From JBPCIX01 sp051005875 (GTDB lineage: Bacteria > Actinomycetota > CADDZG01 > JAHWKV01): a DNA stretch of 32,850 nucleotides. How positions within the stretch are numbered: position 1 is the stretch's first letter; each line of letters opens with the position of its first letter. The stretch is from the NCBI GenBank assembly GCA_051005875.1, contig JBPCIX010000059.1:1-32850 (forward strand). The letters run 5' to 3'. The notes beneath the pieces were generated by a model. It saw only the letters and a program-made list of their open reading frames with translations. It searched no databases and was not told the origin of the DNA. The position numbers and the translations under genes were made by a program. Shown piece after piece: positions 7,615-15,662 of the stretch.

Positions 7615-8201
7615 GTACAGACATAACCGAGCCCGCGCTGGGGGGCGAGATCCCCCAAGAAGAAGCGCAGGAAATGGATATCGAAGAAACTTTCGCCAGA
7701 ATCGGCGAGATAGCTGAGCAGCTCGAAAAGCATCCTGATCCAACGGTAAGAGAAAAAGTTTTCGAGCTACTTGATTGGGTTGAGGCGTTTCACAGAGAGG
7801 CCATCACTCGAATTGTTCATATGCTTCCCTTTGAGGCCGTCGAACAACTCCACAGCGATCCCGTGGTTAACCACCTTCTTGACACTTACATCGAGGACGA
7901 CGAAGCTCCCGAAGATCTGGATGCCTTGATTGACGAGGCGCTCAATGAAATTCGGCCATACGTGCATTCCCACGGCGGCGAGATGGAGGCCTTGAACGTT
8001 GACAAGGAAAGCGGGATCGTCAAGCTCCGCCTGATGGGATCCTGTCACGGCTGTCCCTCGAGTAGCGTTACTCTAACCGATGGCGTTGAGAAAATTCTCA
8101 AGGAAAGATGGCCCGGATTTCGCAAACTCGAAGTTGAAGGGGGCGAAGAAGGCGAGGAGCCAAAAAAGCTTCTCCAAATCAACACAATGCGCAAGAAGTG
8201 A
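7611..8201 (+). CDS. NifU C-terminal-domain iron-sulfur scaffold protein
   Basis: The 196-residue protein carries, at about residues 100-175, a NifU-type C-terminal (Nfu) domain with the cluster-binding CxxC motif in GSCHGCPSS and the following TLTDGVEKILKERWPGF helix. The N-terminal 90 residues are acidic and helical without a recognised domain. The likely role is to deliver Fe-S clusters to the hydrogenase small subunit. It overlaps the upstream protease-like gene by ATGA and the downstream gene by GTGA, a tightly coupled operon. A separate Nfu N-terminal-domain protein is encoded at 10188-10457 on the other strand, so the usual two-domain Nfu appears split. Confidence 0.9.
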   Translation: MSTDITEPALGGEIPQEEAQEMDIEETFARIGEIAEQLEKHPDPTVREKVFELLDWVEAFHREAITRIVHMLPFEAVEQLHSDPVVNHLLDTYIEDDEAPEDLDALIDEALNEIRPYVHSHGGEMEALNVDKESGIVKLRLMGSCHGCPSSSVTLTDGVEKILKERWPGFRKLEVEGGEEGEEPKKLLQINTMRKK

Positions 8202-8734
8202 GCCTAGACTCACACGAGATTGTCTTCAGAACGCGAGCACTGGCTCAGACTCATCCGTTTACAAACCGCGGGCAGGCCTACTTAAATCGGACGATTGCTC
8301 GTGAGCGCCGCGAACAGCCGGCCGAAGCGATGGCTGATTGGGCAAATCACGCGATCACCGTTGGCTACTGCCTCCGTCGCGTGGAGGAACAGGACAATGG
8401 TCGTGATACCGCCTGGGAGGCAGGCAGAACTGCCGACAAGGGAGTAGTCGAGGCGCTGGACGACCGGTCCAGCGAGCTGGCAGACCTTATTCGCACCGAC
8501 AAAGGGGCGCCATTGTTCCTGTGGCCTGAACCCCTAATTATCGAAGCTTTTGACCGGATAATCTTCGGAGAAGTTGAGCGTCGAATATCGTCCTATGAGG
8601 AAAAACTTGACGAACCAGCCTTCCAGGAGCTTGAATCGTACATTGGCTGGTGGACGTTGAAGGGCTATTGTCTTAGAGTCGCCGAGCAGTTGGTCACGTC
8701 TGCCGACAAATCCAAACAGGAGGGCAACAAATGA
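8198..8734 (+). CDS. Hypothetical protein of the hydrogenase accessory operon
   Basis: No family recognised. The 178 residues are helical and rich in Trp, Glu and Arg, with no membrane segment, no cysteine pair and no nucleotide-binding motif; only two isolated Cys are present, both in GYC (YGYC/KGYC) contexts. The GTG start overlaps the stop of the NifU-C gene and the stop overlaps the next gene by ATGA, so expression is coupled to hydrogenase accessory proteins. A role as a hydrogenase-specific chaperone or assembly factor is inferred from position only. Confidence 0.8.
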   Translation: MSLDSHEIVFRTRALAQTHPFTNRGQAYLNRTIARERREQPAEAMADWANHAITVGYCLRRVEEQDNGRDTAWEAGRTADKGVVEALDDRSSELADLIRTDKGAPLFLWPEPLIIEAFDRIIFGEVERRISSYEEKLDEPAFQELESYIGWWTLKGYCLRVAEQLVTSADKSKQEGNK

Positions 8735-9738
8735 AACGATTTCTGGGGAAGGATAAGGGCAAGCGGAAGGACAACCAACCGCCCTCGAATGCGGCAGAAG
8801 CAGCAGCCGCCGAAGAATTGAAGGAGTGGACCTCCGCACCAAATCTCGGACCAAGCGGATGGGGCGCCCCGCCCACACCTGCCTACGAACCTCCGCCACC
8901 CCCTGCCTACAGTCCGCCTCCTCCAGCCTACGAACCTCCGGCCCCCGCGTACGATCCTCCGCCCCTAGGCTATAGTCCCCCACCCCCTCCCTCGTTTAAC
9001 CCGCCAGCAGGCGGACCGGCGATCTCAGGCTCGACTGCAGGAATTGGGGCACACGCAAGTTCTCCTTTGGGCTTCGACGAAGCTCCCGGCAACGAGGAAG
9101 AGGCCGTCACCGAAATAGCATTGATGGACTACGCCTCGCGCAGCGGCGGCCGGCCTGAAGACGCCATGCTTCGCATCAACGTAGCCCAAGCCGAAAGCAT
9201 GCGGGACAGGGCGTTGAGGGAGCACCTAGAGCGCCAAAAGAAGCTACAGAGAGAAAAGGAGGCGGAGAATCTTGAGGCGAAAGCGGAGGTGGCTCGGCAG
9301 CGGTTCGCAGCCCGCAGGGCTGAAGTCGATTTCGAGGAAGAGTTAGAGCAATACGAGGCCGCCGCGCCGCCAGAGCCGACTCCAAAACCGCTCACCAGCT
9401 TCGAAGCAGTAGCGGCAAAGTTCGGCCTAACCGCATCACCCTCCCCAAAACGCAAAACCAAACCAAAAGCAAAAAAGTCTCCAGCCAAGAAGGCGCTGGC
9501 CAAGAAAGCTCCGGCAAAGAAGTCCCCAGCCAAGAAGTCCCCAGCCAAGAAGTCCCCAGCCAAGAAGTCCCCGGCGAAGAAGTCCCCGGCGAAGAAGTCC
9601 CCGGCGAAAAAGGCGCCCGCGAAAAAGGCGCCCGCGAAAAAGGCGCCCGCGAAAAAGGCGCCCGCGAAAAAAGCTCCGGCAAAAAAGTCCCCAGCAAAGA
9701 AGGCGCTGGCCAAGAAAGCTCCGGCAAAGAAAAAGTAA
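8731..9738 (+). CDS. Proline-rich protein with histone-H1-like KSPAKK repeat tail
   Basis: The 335-residue modular protein has a basic N-terminus, a PPPxY-type proline/tyrosine-rich linker (about residues 45-95), an acidic then strongly charged helical region likely to form a coiled coil (about 130-215), and a C-terminal tail of 17 consecutive pentapeptides of the SPAKK, APAKK or ALAKK type (DNA 9478-9732, 15-bp units). Such tails in actinobacterial HupB-like and other proteins bind DNA or polyanions. There is no membrane segment. It overlaps the previous gene by ATGA, so it belongs to the hydrogenase accessory operon, an unexpected setting. Possible roles are anchoring or clustering the enzyme, or binding the membrane, DNA or polyphosphate; all are inference. 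Confidence 0.85.
   Translation: MKRFLGKDKGKRKDNQPPSNAAEAAAAEELKEWTSAPNLGPSGWGAPPTPAYEPPPPPAYSPPPPAYEPPAPAYDPPPLGYSPPPPPSFNPPAGGPAISGSTAGIGAHASSPLGFDEAPGNEEEAVTEIALMDYASRSGGRPEDAMLRINVAQAESMRDRALREHLERQKKLQREKEAENLEAKAEVARQRFAARRAEVDFEEELEQYEAAAPPEPTPKPLTSFEAVAAKFGLTASPSPKRKTKPKAKKSPAKKALAKKAPAKKSPAKKSPAKKSPAKKSPAKKSPAKKSPAKKAPAKKAPAKKAPAKKAPAKKAPAKKSPAKKALAKKAPAKKK
9478..9732 (+). repeat. 17 in-frame 15-bp coding repeats (S/A-P/L-AKK)
   Basis: Order of units: SPAKK, ALAKK, APAKK, six SPAKK, five APAKK, SPAKK, ALAKK, APAKK. The first and last three units have the same amino-acid pattern. Inner units are near-identical at DNA level, indicating recent slippage or unequal exchange. Copy number probably varies between strains. 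Confidence 0.9.
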
Positions 9739-9770
9739 GGACACCAGGAGGGCGAAACCAAGCCCTTGCG

Positions 9771-9863
9771 GTGACCCAATCCCGAATGCAGGGCCCCGGC
9801 AAGCAATTCATCGAAAAGAAAAAGCAGGAAGGCAAATCCACCCCGGTTTTGTCTCGGCTTTGA
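9771..9863 (+). CDS. Possible 30-residue basic small ORF
   Basis: A GTG-started frame in the 160-bp gap before the DUF1059 gene encodes a short, Lys/Gln-rich peptide (VTQSRMQGPGKQFIEKKKQ then a short tail). An AGGAGGG site lies about 19 nt upstream, too far to be convincing. The basic composition resembles the end of the preceding repeat protein, so it may be a remnant of a longer former tail. Confidence 0.25.
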   Translation: MTQSRMQGPGKQFIEKKKQEGKSTPVLSRL

Positions 9864-9900
9864 CGGGTAAGTAGTTAGCAACCTACAAAGGAGGAAATCC

Positions 9901-10191
9901 ATGGAAGATTCTAGTGTTTCGCAGGAGCCGGTACAGGTGGAGGCCGATGCCCACCCCGGCGCCACCAAAGCGGGCGACGCATCTCTTGATCAAACCCTTA
10001 GTTGCGCAGATGTAACCAACCTCGATTGTGACTACGTTGCCAAGCCCGACGACTCGGCCGAATGGGCACCACGAGGTGAAGTCAGCCAGCAATTGCTAGC
10101 GCAGATGACGACTCACGTCGGCACGCATCATCCCGACCGCGTGCTTTCTGAGGATGAGATCGAGAAAATCAGAAAATCTATTTCGAGCTAG
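9901..10191 (+). CDS. DUF1059-family small protein
   Basis: In the 96-residue protein, residues 32-95 match the DUF1059 pattern as I remember it: LSCADVTNLDCDYVAKPDD, a helix ending in MTTHVGTHH, then LSEDEIEKIRKSI. The family is small, cytoplasmic and of unknown function. An acidic 30-residue N-terminal extension precedes the domain. The ribosome site AAAGGAGGAAATCC before ATG 9901 is excellent. It is probably the last gene of the hydrogenase accessory run; its TAG stop interlocks with the convergent Nfu_N stop in a single CTAG. Confidence 0.85.
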   Translation: MEDSSVSQEPVQVEADAHPGATKAGDASLDQTLSCADVTNLDCDYVAKPDDSAEWAPRGEVSQQLLAQMTTHVGTHHPDRVLSEDEIEKIRKSISS

Positions 10192-10457
10192 TTGAAATAA
10201 TCCTCGATGGCCTGAATTGCGGCAGGGTCGACAACCTCCCAGGGACTACCGTTCTTTTTGTTGACGGTTATCGAATTGGGAAGCAACATCACGGAATCGG
10301 TGCCGTCGATCGTTAGAAGAGACTTCACCAGCGGCTCGTCGGTTTCGTCCGACAGCTTAAAGTAACGGCCTTTGGATTCTTCCTGAACGGGCCGGTCAAC
10401 CATATAGCGGCGCGCATTCGGGTTCGGCGTTTCCACCGTCTTTATCGTGACACTCAT
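10188..10457 (-). CDS. Nfu N-terminal-domain (Nfu_N) protein
   Basis: The 89-residue protein consists almost only of the domain found at the N-terminus of eukaryotic and bacterial Nfu scaffolds: TIKTVETPNPNARRYMVDRP near the start, the LLTIDGTDSVMLLPNSITV core, and a C-terminal EVVDPAAIQAIEDYF helix. It lacks the NifU C-terminal CxxC domain, which is instead encoded separately at 7611-8201. I chose ATG 10457 because the domain begins there and GGGGG lies just upstream; the longer frame to 10634 has no homology-like content. It is convergent with the DUF1059 gene and probably supports Fe-S delivery to the hydrogenase. Confidence 0.88.
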   Translation of the reverse strand: MSVTIKTVETPNPNARRYMVDRPVQEESKGRYFKLSDETDEPLVKSLLTIDGTDSVMLLPNSITVNKKNGSPWEVVDPAAIQAIEDYFN

Positions 10458-10534
10458 ACGCCCCCAGTCTATATGGGATCCCCGCCCCATGACATATCCC
10501 GGAAATTTCCCGACAAATAGGCCGGATTTCGTTA

Positions 10535-10561
10535 ATTCTAAATAATAAAACGGGTTAGAAT
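10535..10561. promoter_or_regulatory. Dyad in the divergent Nfu_N / small-protein promoter region
   Basis: ATTCTAA-N13-TTAGAAT forms a perfect 7-bp dyad around an AT-rich core. It lies between the Nfu_N gene and the + strand gene starting at 10597. A 10-bp palindrome GGAAATTTCC lies nearby at 10501-10510. A similar TTCTAA/TTAGAA pair occurs before the LysR gene (31695-31722). Confidence 0.45.
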
Positions 10562-10596
10562 ACTCCTCGACATCGAGATTATTAGGAGGCGTGGCG

Positions 10597-10803
10597 GTGC
10601 CAAAAACTAGAGAGCCTTGTGAACGAACAGGCACTTATGTCGACGACCATGGGCATGTGGCCGAAGTTACAGAAGGGTCCCCCTTTCCCCCCTGTACCAG
10701 TGGCGATACATGGTGGTGGCATGAAGATTTACCGGTGGCAAAGCAAATGCGTTGGGAAGCTGGCAGGCCCCCCAGGCCGGGCGGCTTTGGTGACAGCTGG
10801 TAA
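10597..10803 (+). CDS. Small Cys/Trp-rich hypothetical protein
   Basis: The 68-residue protein contains PCERTGTYVDDHGHVAEVT, GSPFPPC and DTWWWHEDL. Two cysteines about 26 residues apart and the G-x-FPPC then W pattern resemble small YjzC-like or zinc-ribbon-like proteins, but I do not assign a family. GTG 10597 is preferred because AGGAGG ends 6 nt upstream; GTG 10591 is only 1 nt from that site. It is divergent from Nfu_N across a dyad-containing region and convergent with the gene ending at 10809. Confidence 0.65.
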   Translation: MPKTREPCERTGTYVDDHGHVAEVTEGSPFPPCTSGDTWWWHEDLPVAKQMRWEAGRPPRPGGFGDSW

Positions 10804-10808
10804 GCCCT

Positions 10809-11483
10809 CTACAAATCAACTTCGGCTACGACTGCCCTGCGTTCCGACGAGCACTGACCGAAGAATCCGCCAAAATCCTCCATTAATCCCCAGCAGCCCG
10901 GGTGGGTGTAAGCGACTCCCATGATGCTCAAGCATGCCTCTTCGATCTCCGGATTGGCCACCTGAGGCCATAGGTTATGCACCTCGGCAGCTTCTTCATA
11001 TGAAAGCCAACCCCCGGAACGCGATCCCGTGGCCTCATGCCACCTGCTCCACCAATCGGGTCCCTCCTCTCGACGCGGGTTCGACGCCTCGTTGCCGTCA
11101 ACAGATGAAAGGAGCTCTCCCAATTCGGGAACGGCCTGCCTTGCAATATCCAAAAGGACATCAAAGCCGGTAAAATCCGGAGCGTTAACAACTGGATCTA
11201 TTGCCAGGGCTCTGCGGTGCCACACCAGGTCGAACAATCCCTTCCGCCTAGCCTCTGCCTCGCCGCTGTCCCACATGTCCTCGAACGCCCTTGACCATGG
11301 TATCCCCGCCTCTTCCCGGAGCTCTTTCGAAAGCCTGTCGCGGTCGCCCTCTGCAAATAAGCGCCCCAGATCAACTACTTGGCCCGGTACTATGCCGATC
11401 AAACAAAAATTGTGGCGTTCTAACGGCCTCAGAGACTCGCCCGCATCCCCATCGAAACTTTCTTGACGCCTCTTGCGTTTCAT
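10809..11483 (-). CDS. Hypothetical protein
   Basis: Not recognised. The 224 residues are soluble, acidic and Trp-rich, with an N-terminal basic stretch (MKRKRRQ) and no membrane segment. Segments such as RRALAIDPVVNAPDFTGFDV and WLSYEEAAEVHNLWPQV look like a helical globular protein. ATG 11483 follows GAGG at 6 nt. It lies on the same strand as, but 100 bp downstream of, the small gene at 11589 and the VWA/MoxR set, so it may be the distal member of that operon. Confidence 0.7.
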   Translation of the reverse strand: MKRKRRQESFDGDAGESLRPLERHNFCLIGIVPGQVVDLGRLFAEGDRDRLSKELREEAGIPWSRAFEDMWDSGEAEARRKGLFDLVWHRRALAIDPVVNAPDFTGFDVLLDIARQAVPELGELLSSVDGNEASNPRREEGPDWWSRWHEATGSRSGGWLSYEEAAEVHNLWPQVANPEIEEACLSIMGVAYTHPGCWGLMEDFGGFFGQCSSERRAVVAEVDL

Positions 11484-11588
11484 CGTGGCCTCATTTCTCC
11501 CCTATGGCACCCCTGGATTCATAGCGCCGCTTACGGAACTCATCTTAAGGCTTTGCCGGTTGATAGTTTGCCTTAGTGCTCCACTACC

Positions 11589-11945
11589 TCACTCCAGATA
11601 CTCTTCGATTTGCGTAGCGGCGTGTGCGAAACTGATCGGCGAGTATTCCTTCAGCTGCAAGGTAGTGCCGCCCTTGCTGCTCTCCATTCTAAGTGTCACG
11701 GTCGCTTTTCGATGACGCATATACCACCCCCCCACGCCTCTTAGTACTGCCGACAAGGCCTCCTGGCCTGAAAATTGTGAATTGAACACCCTGAGGGGCC
11801 CATCCGGTTTGCCGAACCCCGGCGCCCGTGCAAACTGGGCGTGCCGGCCCGCTTCGGCCGCCAGTTTTGACATCAATTCATCCAGCGCCTCGGCTTCGTG
11901 CTCCGGATCCTGAGGCATGACAACTGTTAGACGAAGTTCCGGCAT
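11589..11945 (-). CDS. Small hypothetical protein, possibly EACC1-like
   Basis: The 118-residue protein has an N-terminal beta strand (RLTVVMP), a helix with LDELMSKLAAEAG, a GxGKPDGPLR turn, a helix with EALSAVLRGVGGWYMRHRKATVTLRM, and a C-terminal helix. The layout recalls the small effector-associated constant component proteins (EACC1) that accompany actinobacterial conflict systems, but the match is from memory and weak. It could equally be a hydrogenase-cluster accessory protein. It lies 70 bp downstream of the VWA gene on the same strand. Confidence 0.6.
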   Translation of the reverse strand: MPELRLTVVMPQDPEHEAEALDELMSKLAAEAGRHAQFARAPGFGKPDGPLRVFNSQFSGQEALSAVLRGVGGWYMRHRKATVTLRMESSKGGTTLQLKEYSPISFAHAATQIEEYLE

Positions 11946-12015
11946 CAGCAGATCACCCGGTGTGGTGTCCTGTAAATAGCGTTGCAGTCAGAACGATTAC
12001 TTGCAGGACACAACA

Positions 12016-13368
12016 CTAAAGAGCCTTTTTGACGAAGTTGCCGAGTTGACGCAGGTTCCGCACTTCATACATCCCATCGACATAGGGGATGAATTCTCCG
12101 GCTATTGAGTCGGACGAGCCCCAATGCTGCCGGGGCTCAGGATTCAGCCACCAGATTCTTCGCGCTTTGGCCTTGACGTGCATCAGAACTTGAGCGCCGC
12201 TCGTTCGGAAATTGTTTCTGGCGTCGCCAAGTATCAGCACACTGGCCTTGGGGGAAAGCTCGCGGCCAAAGCGTCCCCAGAATTGCACCAACGAGTTGCC
12301 GTACCAGCTCTGGCCGTCGAACTCAACCACCTTAGCCTCAGTGTCGACGCGCTCGAGAGCTGTCGCCAGATCGCCGGCGGCGGATAGCTTGTCGGTTACT
12401 TCGTCCAAAGAGTCGATGAACACGAAGGATCGAACACGCTGAAAGTTCGTGGAAAGGGTGTATATAAGCTCTAGAGTGAAGCGAGCGAAAGACCTCATCG
12501 AGCCCGAGATGTCGCAGATGACCCAAAGTTCCGGCTTACCAACTGTCGGGCGGCGAAATCTCGGCTCTAGCATCACACCCCCGCACGACAAGGATGAACG
12601 AATTGTCTTCCGCATATCCAGCCGCCCCCGGCTCGCGCGACGACGCTTTTGAGAAAGAGTTAAAGCAAGGCGCCGGCCCAAATGGTAAAGAGCCTGGCGC
12701 ATCTCTTGAATGTCTGAATCCTTCGCCCAAAGAAAATCTATTTCCTCGGCCGGAACCTTTCTTCGGCCCTGCAACTGCGTTTCAAGATCGGTCCCCTGCC
12801 GGCGCCTCCGCTGTATTTCTTCAAGAACCTCTTCGTTAAAGCGGGCCATTCTTTCGTCGAAGTCCTCTTCGACAAGCTTGCGCTGAAGAGCCGACATTCC
12901 TGCGCCCTGAATATCCTCTTCGATTAGCCTGCGGATTAGGTCTTCCAGATCCATGTTGCGCAAGGCCCTGTACTTGTAGTGCTCGTCATCGATGTTAGCG
13001 CCCGGCTCAACATCAGCCTCTTGCTCAACAAGGTCCTGGGCGATTTTGCGCATCGCATCGGGATCCATGTCGCGTATCGCTCGTGCCACGCGTTCGCGTA
13101 ATTCGGGTCGGTCTGCGCCGTCGTCGGGCGCTAGAGATTCGGTGGACCTTATCAGCGGAAAAAATACACCGAAAAGCTTATCGAATTGGCGCCGGTGCCC
13201 CGGTTCTTTGACAAGCGTCGTCGCCAAGGCTGCCCTGAAGGCGCTGCGACTTTCAATGGGAACCTCGACCAGGGCATCCAGAGCATCGGCGGCTTCTGCC
13301 ACCGATATCTTGGCCCCTCCCCGCCGCAACTCTTCAGTAAGCCCGAGGACTCTGTCGGCCAGACTCAT
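12016..13368 (-). CDS. VWA-domain CoxE-like protein
   Basis: The 450-residue protein has a helical, acidic N-terminal half (residues 1-255) and a C-terminal von Willebrand A domain with the metal-ion-dependent adhesion site DISGS (about residue 285), followed by the family's FVFIDSLDEVT strand and a GNSLVQFWGRF segment. In CO dehydrogenase operons CoxE-type VWA proteins work with the MoxR ATPase CoxD to insert metal or sulfur into the active site. Here the MoxR partner is immediately upstream (13420-14298). The setting beside hydrogenase genes suggests maturation or conformational remodelling of the hydrogenase. The ATG at 13368 is the first plausible start. Confidence 0.9.
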   Translation of the reverse strand: MSLADRVLGLTEELRRGGAKISVAEAADALDALVEVPIESRSAFRAALATTLVKEPGHRRQFDKLFGVFFPLIRSTESLAPDDGADRPELRERVARAIRDMDPDAMRKIAQDLVEQEADVEPGANIDDEHYKYRALRNMDLEDLIRRLIEEDIQGAGMSALQRKLVEEDFDERMARFNEEVLEEIQRRRRQGTDLETQLQGRRKVPAEEIDFLWAKDSDIQEMRQALYHLGRRLALTLSQKRRRASRGRLDMRKTIRSSLSCGGVMLEPRFRRPTVGKPELWVICDISGSMRSFARFTLELIYTLSTNFQRVRSFVFIDSLDEVTDKLSAAGDLATALERVDTEAKVVEFDGQSWYGNSLVQFWGRFGRELSPKASVLILGDARNNFRTSGAQVLMHVKAKARRIWWLNPEPRQHWGSSDSIAGEFIPYVDGMYEVRNLRQLGNFVKKAL

Positions 13369-13419
13369 GCCGTCAGAAGCATCCGGGGCAATGGTGAGCC
13401 CACTCGTGTGGACACCACA

Positions 13420-14298
13420 CTAGTCGCCGAGTCGTTCTGAGCGGGCCTTATCCATGTCGGAGGGATGTTTGAGAAGTGACCCCAACGTTAATGAAACAGA
13501 CTCGGCATCCACTTTGTCGAGTCCAAGCTCGACCAGGCTGTGGGCCCAGTCAAGTGTTTCAGCAATCGAGGGCGCCTTTTTCAGGTCGAGCCCGCGAAGA
13601 GACCGAACAACCCGCACTATTTCGCCGGCTAGTTTTTCTTCGATATCAGGGACGCGTGACATGACAATTGCTCGCTCGCGCTCAAGCGTGGGGTAGTCGA
13701 GCCAAAGGTAAAGACAGCGGCGCTTCAAGGCCTCAGACAGTTCGCGCGTTGCATTTGAGGTAAGAACCGTGAAGGGCCTGGTGGCTGCAGAAAGCGTGCC
13801 CATTTCGGGGATAGTCACGCTGAAGTCAGCAAGTACCTCGAGCAGCAACGCTTCGGTCTCCATTTCGATTCGGTCGACTTCATCGATTAACAGAACCACC
13901 GGTTCGGCCGAGCGAATGGCCTGCAGCACCGGGCGTTCAAGTAAGAAGACCTCCGAAAAAATATCTTCCCAATCGCCTGCGCCGTCCTCCGAGGCAGCGG
14001 CCTGGTTGGCCAATCCACCCTGCAACCAGAGCAGCTGCTTACGATAATTCCACTCGTAAAGAACCTTGGATTCGTCGAGGCCCTCGTAGCATTGCAAACG
14101 AACCAAACGCCGGTTGGTGGCTTCGGCAACAGCCCTGGCCATTTCGGTCTTGCCCGTGCCCGCGGGGCCTTCGACCAACAGCGGCTTGCCTAACCTACCT
14201 GCTAAAAATGCCGACGTTGCTGTGGCCTCGTCGGCAAGGTAGCCAACCCTGCGAAAGTCTCTCGACAAACCTTCAATCGACTCAAACCACTTATTCAA
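13420..14298 (-). CDS. MoxR-family AAA+ ATPase (CoxD-like)
   Basis: The 292-residue protein has Walker A GPAGTGKTE (about residues 44-52), Walker B LLIDEVD with the following RIEMETEALLLEVL segment typical of MoxR, sensor 1 TSNATRELSEALKRR, and a C-terminal lid helix bundle. MoxR proteins act as chaperones that help build metal-cofactor enzymes together with VWA proteins, as in the CoxD/CoxE pair. It overlaps the TPR gene upstream by ATGA and is followed 51 bp later by the VWA gene, so the three are one operon. No oddities were seen. Confidence 0.95.
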   Translation of the reverse strand: MNKWFESIEGLSRDFRRVGYLADEATATSAFLAGRLGKPLLVEGPAGTGKTEMARAVAEATNRRLVRLQCYEGLDESKVLYEWNYRKQLLWLQGGLANQAAASEDGAGDWEDIFSEVFLLERPVLQAIRSAEPVVLLIDEVDRIEMETEALLLEVLADFSVTIPEMGTLSAATRPFTVLTSNATRELSEALKRRCLYLWLDYPTLERERAIVMSRVPDIEEKLAGEIVRVVRSLRGLDLKKAPSIAETLDWAHSLVELGLDKVDAESVSLTLGSLLKHPSDMDKARSERLGD

Positions 14299-15662
14299 AC
14301 GCCCATCGTCCCATTCTGATCGGTGGATCCCGGGCGCTCGTAGCCAATTGAATAAAGGGTGTCCCGAACTCTTATTCGTTGCGGGGCAAGCAACTCGTTT
14401 TGGATTGTATTGTCCAGCAGGCGGCCCGCTCTGTCACGGGCTTCGTCGCCCAGTGTTCCATGCGCGATCATTCGCGCCTGCAGGCCTGCCAGAAATTGTT
14501 CGTGAGGCAACTCCATAAGAATCGAGAGCCATGAGTTGGTAAGACGACTTGCCTGCTCGTCCGGCAAGTCCAGCATTGCCAGGTCAAGCTCGGCCAGTGC
14601 CTCAACCCTGCGGGGGTCCGGAAGGGTTGTGTAATCAGCCAGCCGCTCCCGGAGCCGTTGAACCATGGCCTGGTCGTCCTCCTCGCCCAACAGACGAGCA
14701 AAATGCTCCGACCTTGTGCCTTGTTGGCCCAACTCCTTGAGGCCCTTCTCGGCCAGCTCAAGGTTCTTAAACACTTGCTCCCACTGCTCGCGGTGCATGC
14801 GAACGTCCAGAACCATTATTGCCTCCTCGCACGAGGCGACAGCGCGGCGAAGCGACATGGTGTCGCCGATCTGGATGTTGGCAAGGCCAACATTATTTTT
14901 CGCAAGTGCGTATTGGAATGGCCAGCGGGCACGCGAATAGACACGCAGAGCGTGACTGAAAGACTCGGCCGCCTTTTCGGGCTGGCCGACTGCCGTATAG
15001 GCAACTCCCAGAGAGTTATTCAGCAAAGCCCATTGATAGGGAAACTCTTGAGGGTCGGTAAGTTCTAGTCCCTCAGCGTAAAATTCGATCCCTTTCTTAA
15101 TCTCCTCCGCGTCAGACGACCCGGCATGAGCCTGGCCAATGTTATGGATCACATCAATTCGCTGGCGCAGGAACTCTGGGCCCGAGAACGCCTGAAGAGC
15201 CTTCGTATAGGCGTCAATTGCCTCTTCCCGCCGGCCGAGGTCAACCAACGTCAGCCCAAGGTTGTTCACGTGTGCGCCGTACTCGCCGGGGTTGACCTGC
15301 ATCGGCACCATATCCGCAGCCTTTGTGAAAGCGGCGGCGGCCTCAGCGTAGCGACGCAATTCTTTGAGGACTATTCCCAGTACGTTCTGCGCCCTTGCGT
15401 GCTCCAGCGGCTTCAGGGTTGAGTCGAACAAGCGAGTGGCCGACTCCAGTGAAGCCAGCGCCCGACTGAGATTTGATGGTCTATCGCCCGTGGGGGCCTC
15501 GGCGTAGGCCACTCCCAGATTGAATCGCAGCACTCCCCGCTCAAAGGGCCTCCCATTTGGCAGCTGCTTGATTCTCGTTTCCAGCTGCTCGATACGTTCC
15601 TGGGCAACCTCGGCCTGCTCCTCTTCATTGGCCGGCTGCACCGAATGCTTTTGATCCGCCAT
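14295..15662 (-). CDS. Tetratricopeptide-repeat protein
   Basis: The 455-residue protein has an N-terminal coiled segment (EEEQAEVAQERIEQLETRI) and an array of TPR-like helix pairs from about residue 45 to 290, for example AAAFTKAADMVPM, REEAIDAYTKALQAF and EKAAESFSHALRVYSRA. A less repetitive helical C-terminus follows. Likely a protein-interaction scaffold. It overlaps the protease gene by one base and the MoxR gene by ATGA, which puts it in a peptidase-TPR-MoxR-VWA assembly operon. TPR proteins accompany group 1h hydrogenases in other actinobacteria as far as I recall. Confidence 0.92.
   Translation of the reverse strand: MADQKHSVQPANEEEQAEVAQERIEQLETRIKQLPNGRPFERGVLRFNLGVAYAEAPTGDRPSNLSRALASLESATRLFDSTLKPLEHARAQNVLGIVLKELRRYAEAAAAFTKAADMVPMQVNPGEYGAHVNNLGLTLVDLGRREEAIDAYTKALQAFSGPEFLRQRIDVIHNIGQAHAGSSDAEEIKKGIEFYAEGLELTDPQEFPYQWALLNNSLGVAYTAVGQPEKAAESFSHALRVYSRARWPFQYALAKNNVGLANIQIGDTMSLRRAVASCEEAIMVLDVRMHREQWEQVFKNLELAEKGLKELGQQGTRSEHFARLLGEEDDQAMVQRLRERLADYTTLPDPRRVEALAELDLAMLDLPDEQASRLTNSWLSILMELPHEQFLAGLQARMIAHGTLGDEARDRAGRLLDNTIQNELLAPQRIRVRDTLYSIGYERPGSTDQNGTMGV

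Noticed and set aside
7095..7733. 212-codon - strand frame across the protease-like and NifU-C genes
   Set aside because: It runs antisense across two well-supported coupled genes and has Ser/Arg-rich antisense-like composition.
9129..9968. A 279-codon open frame on the - strand encoding Phe/Ala-Gly repeats
   Set aside because: It is the mirror image of the lysine/alanine codon repeats of the 8731-9738 gene; it has no homology-like content outside the repeat.
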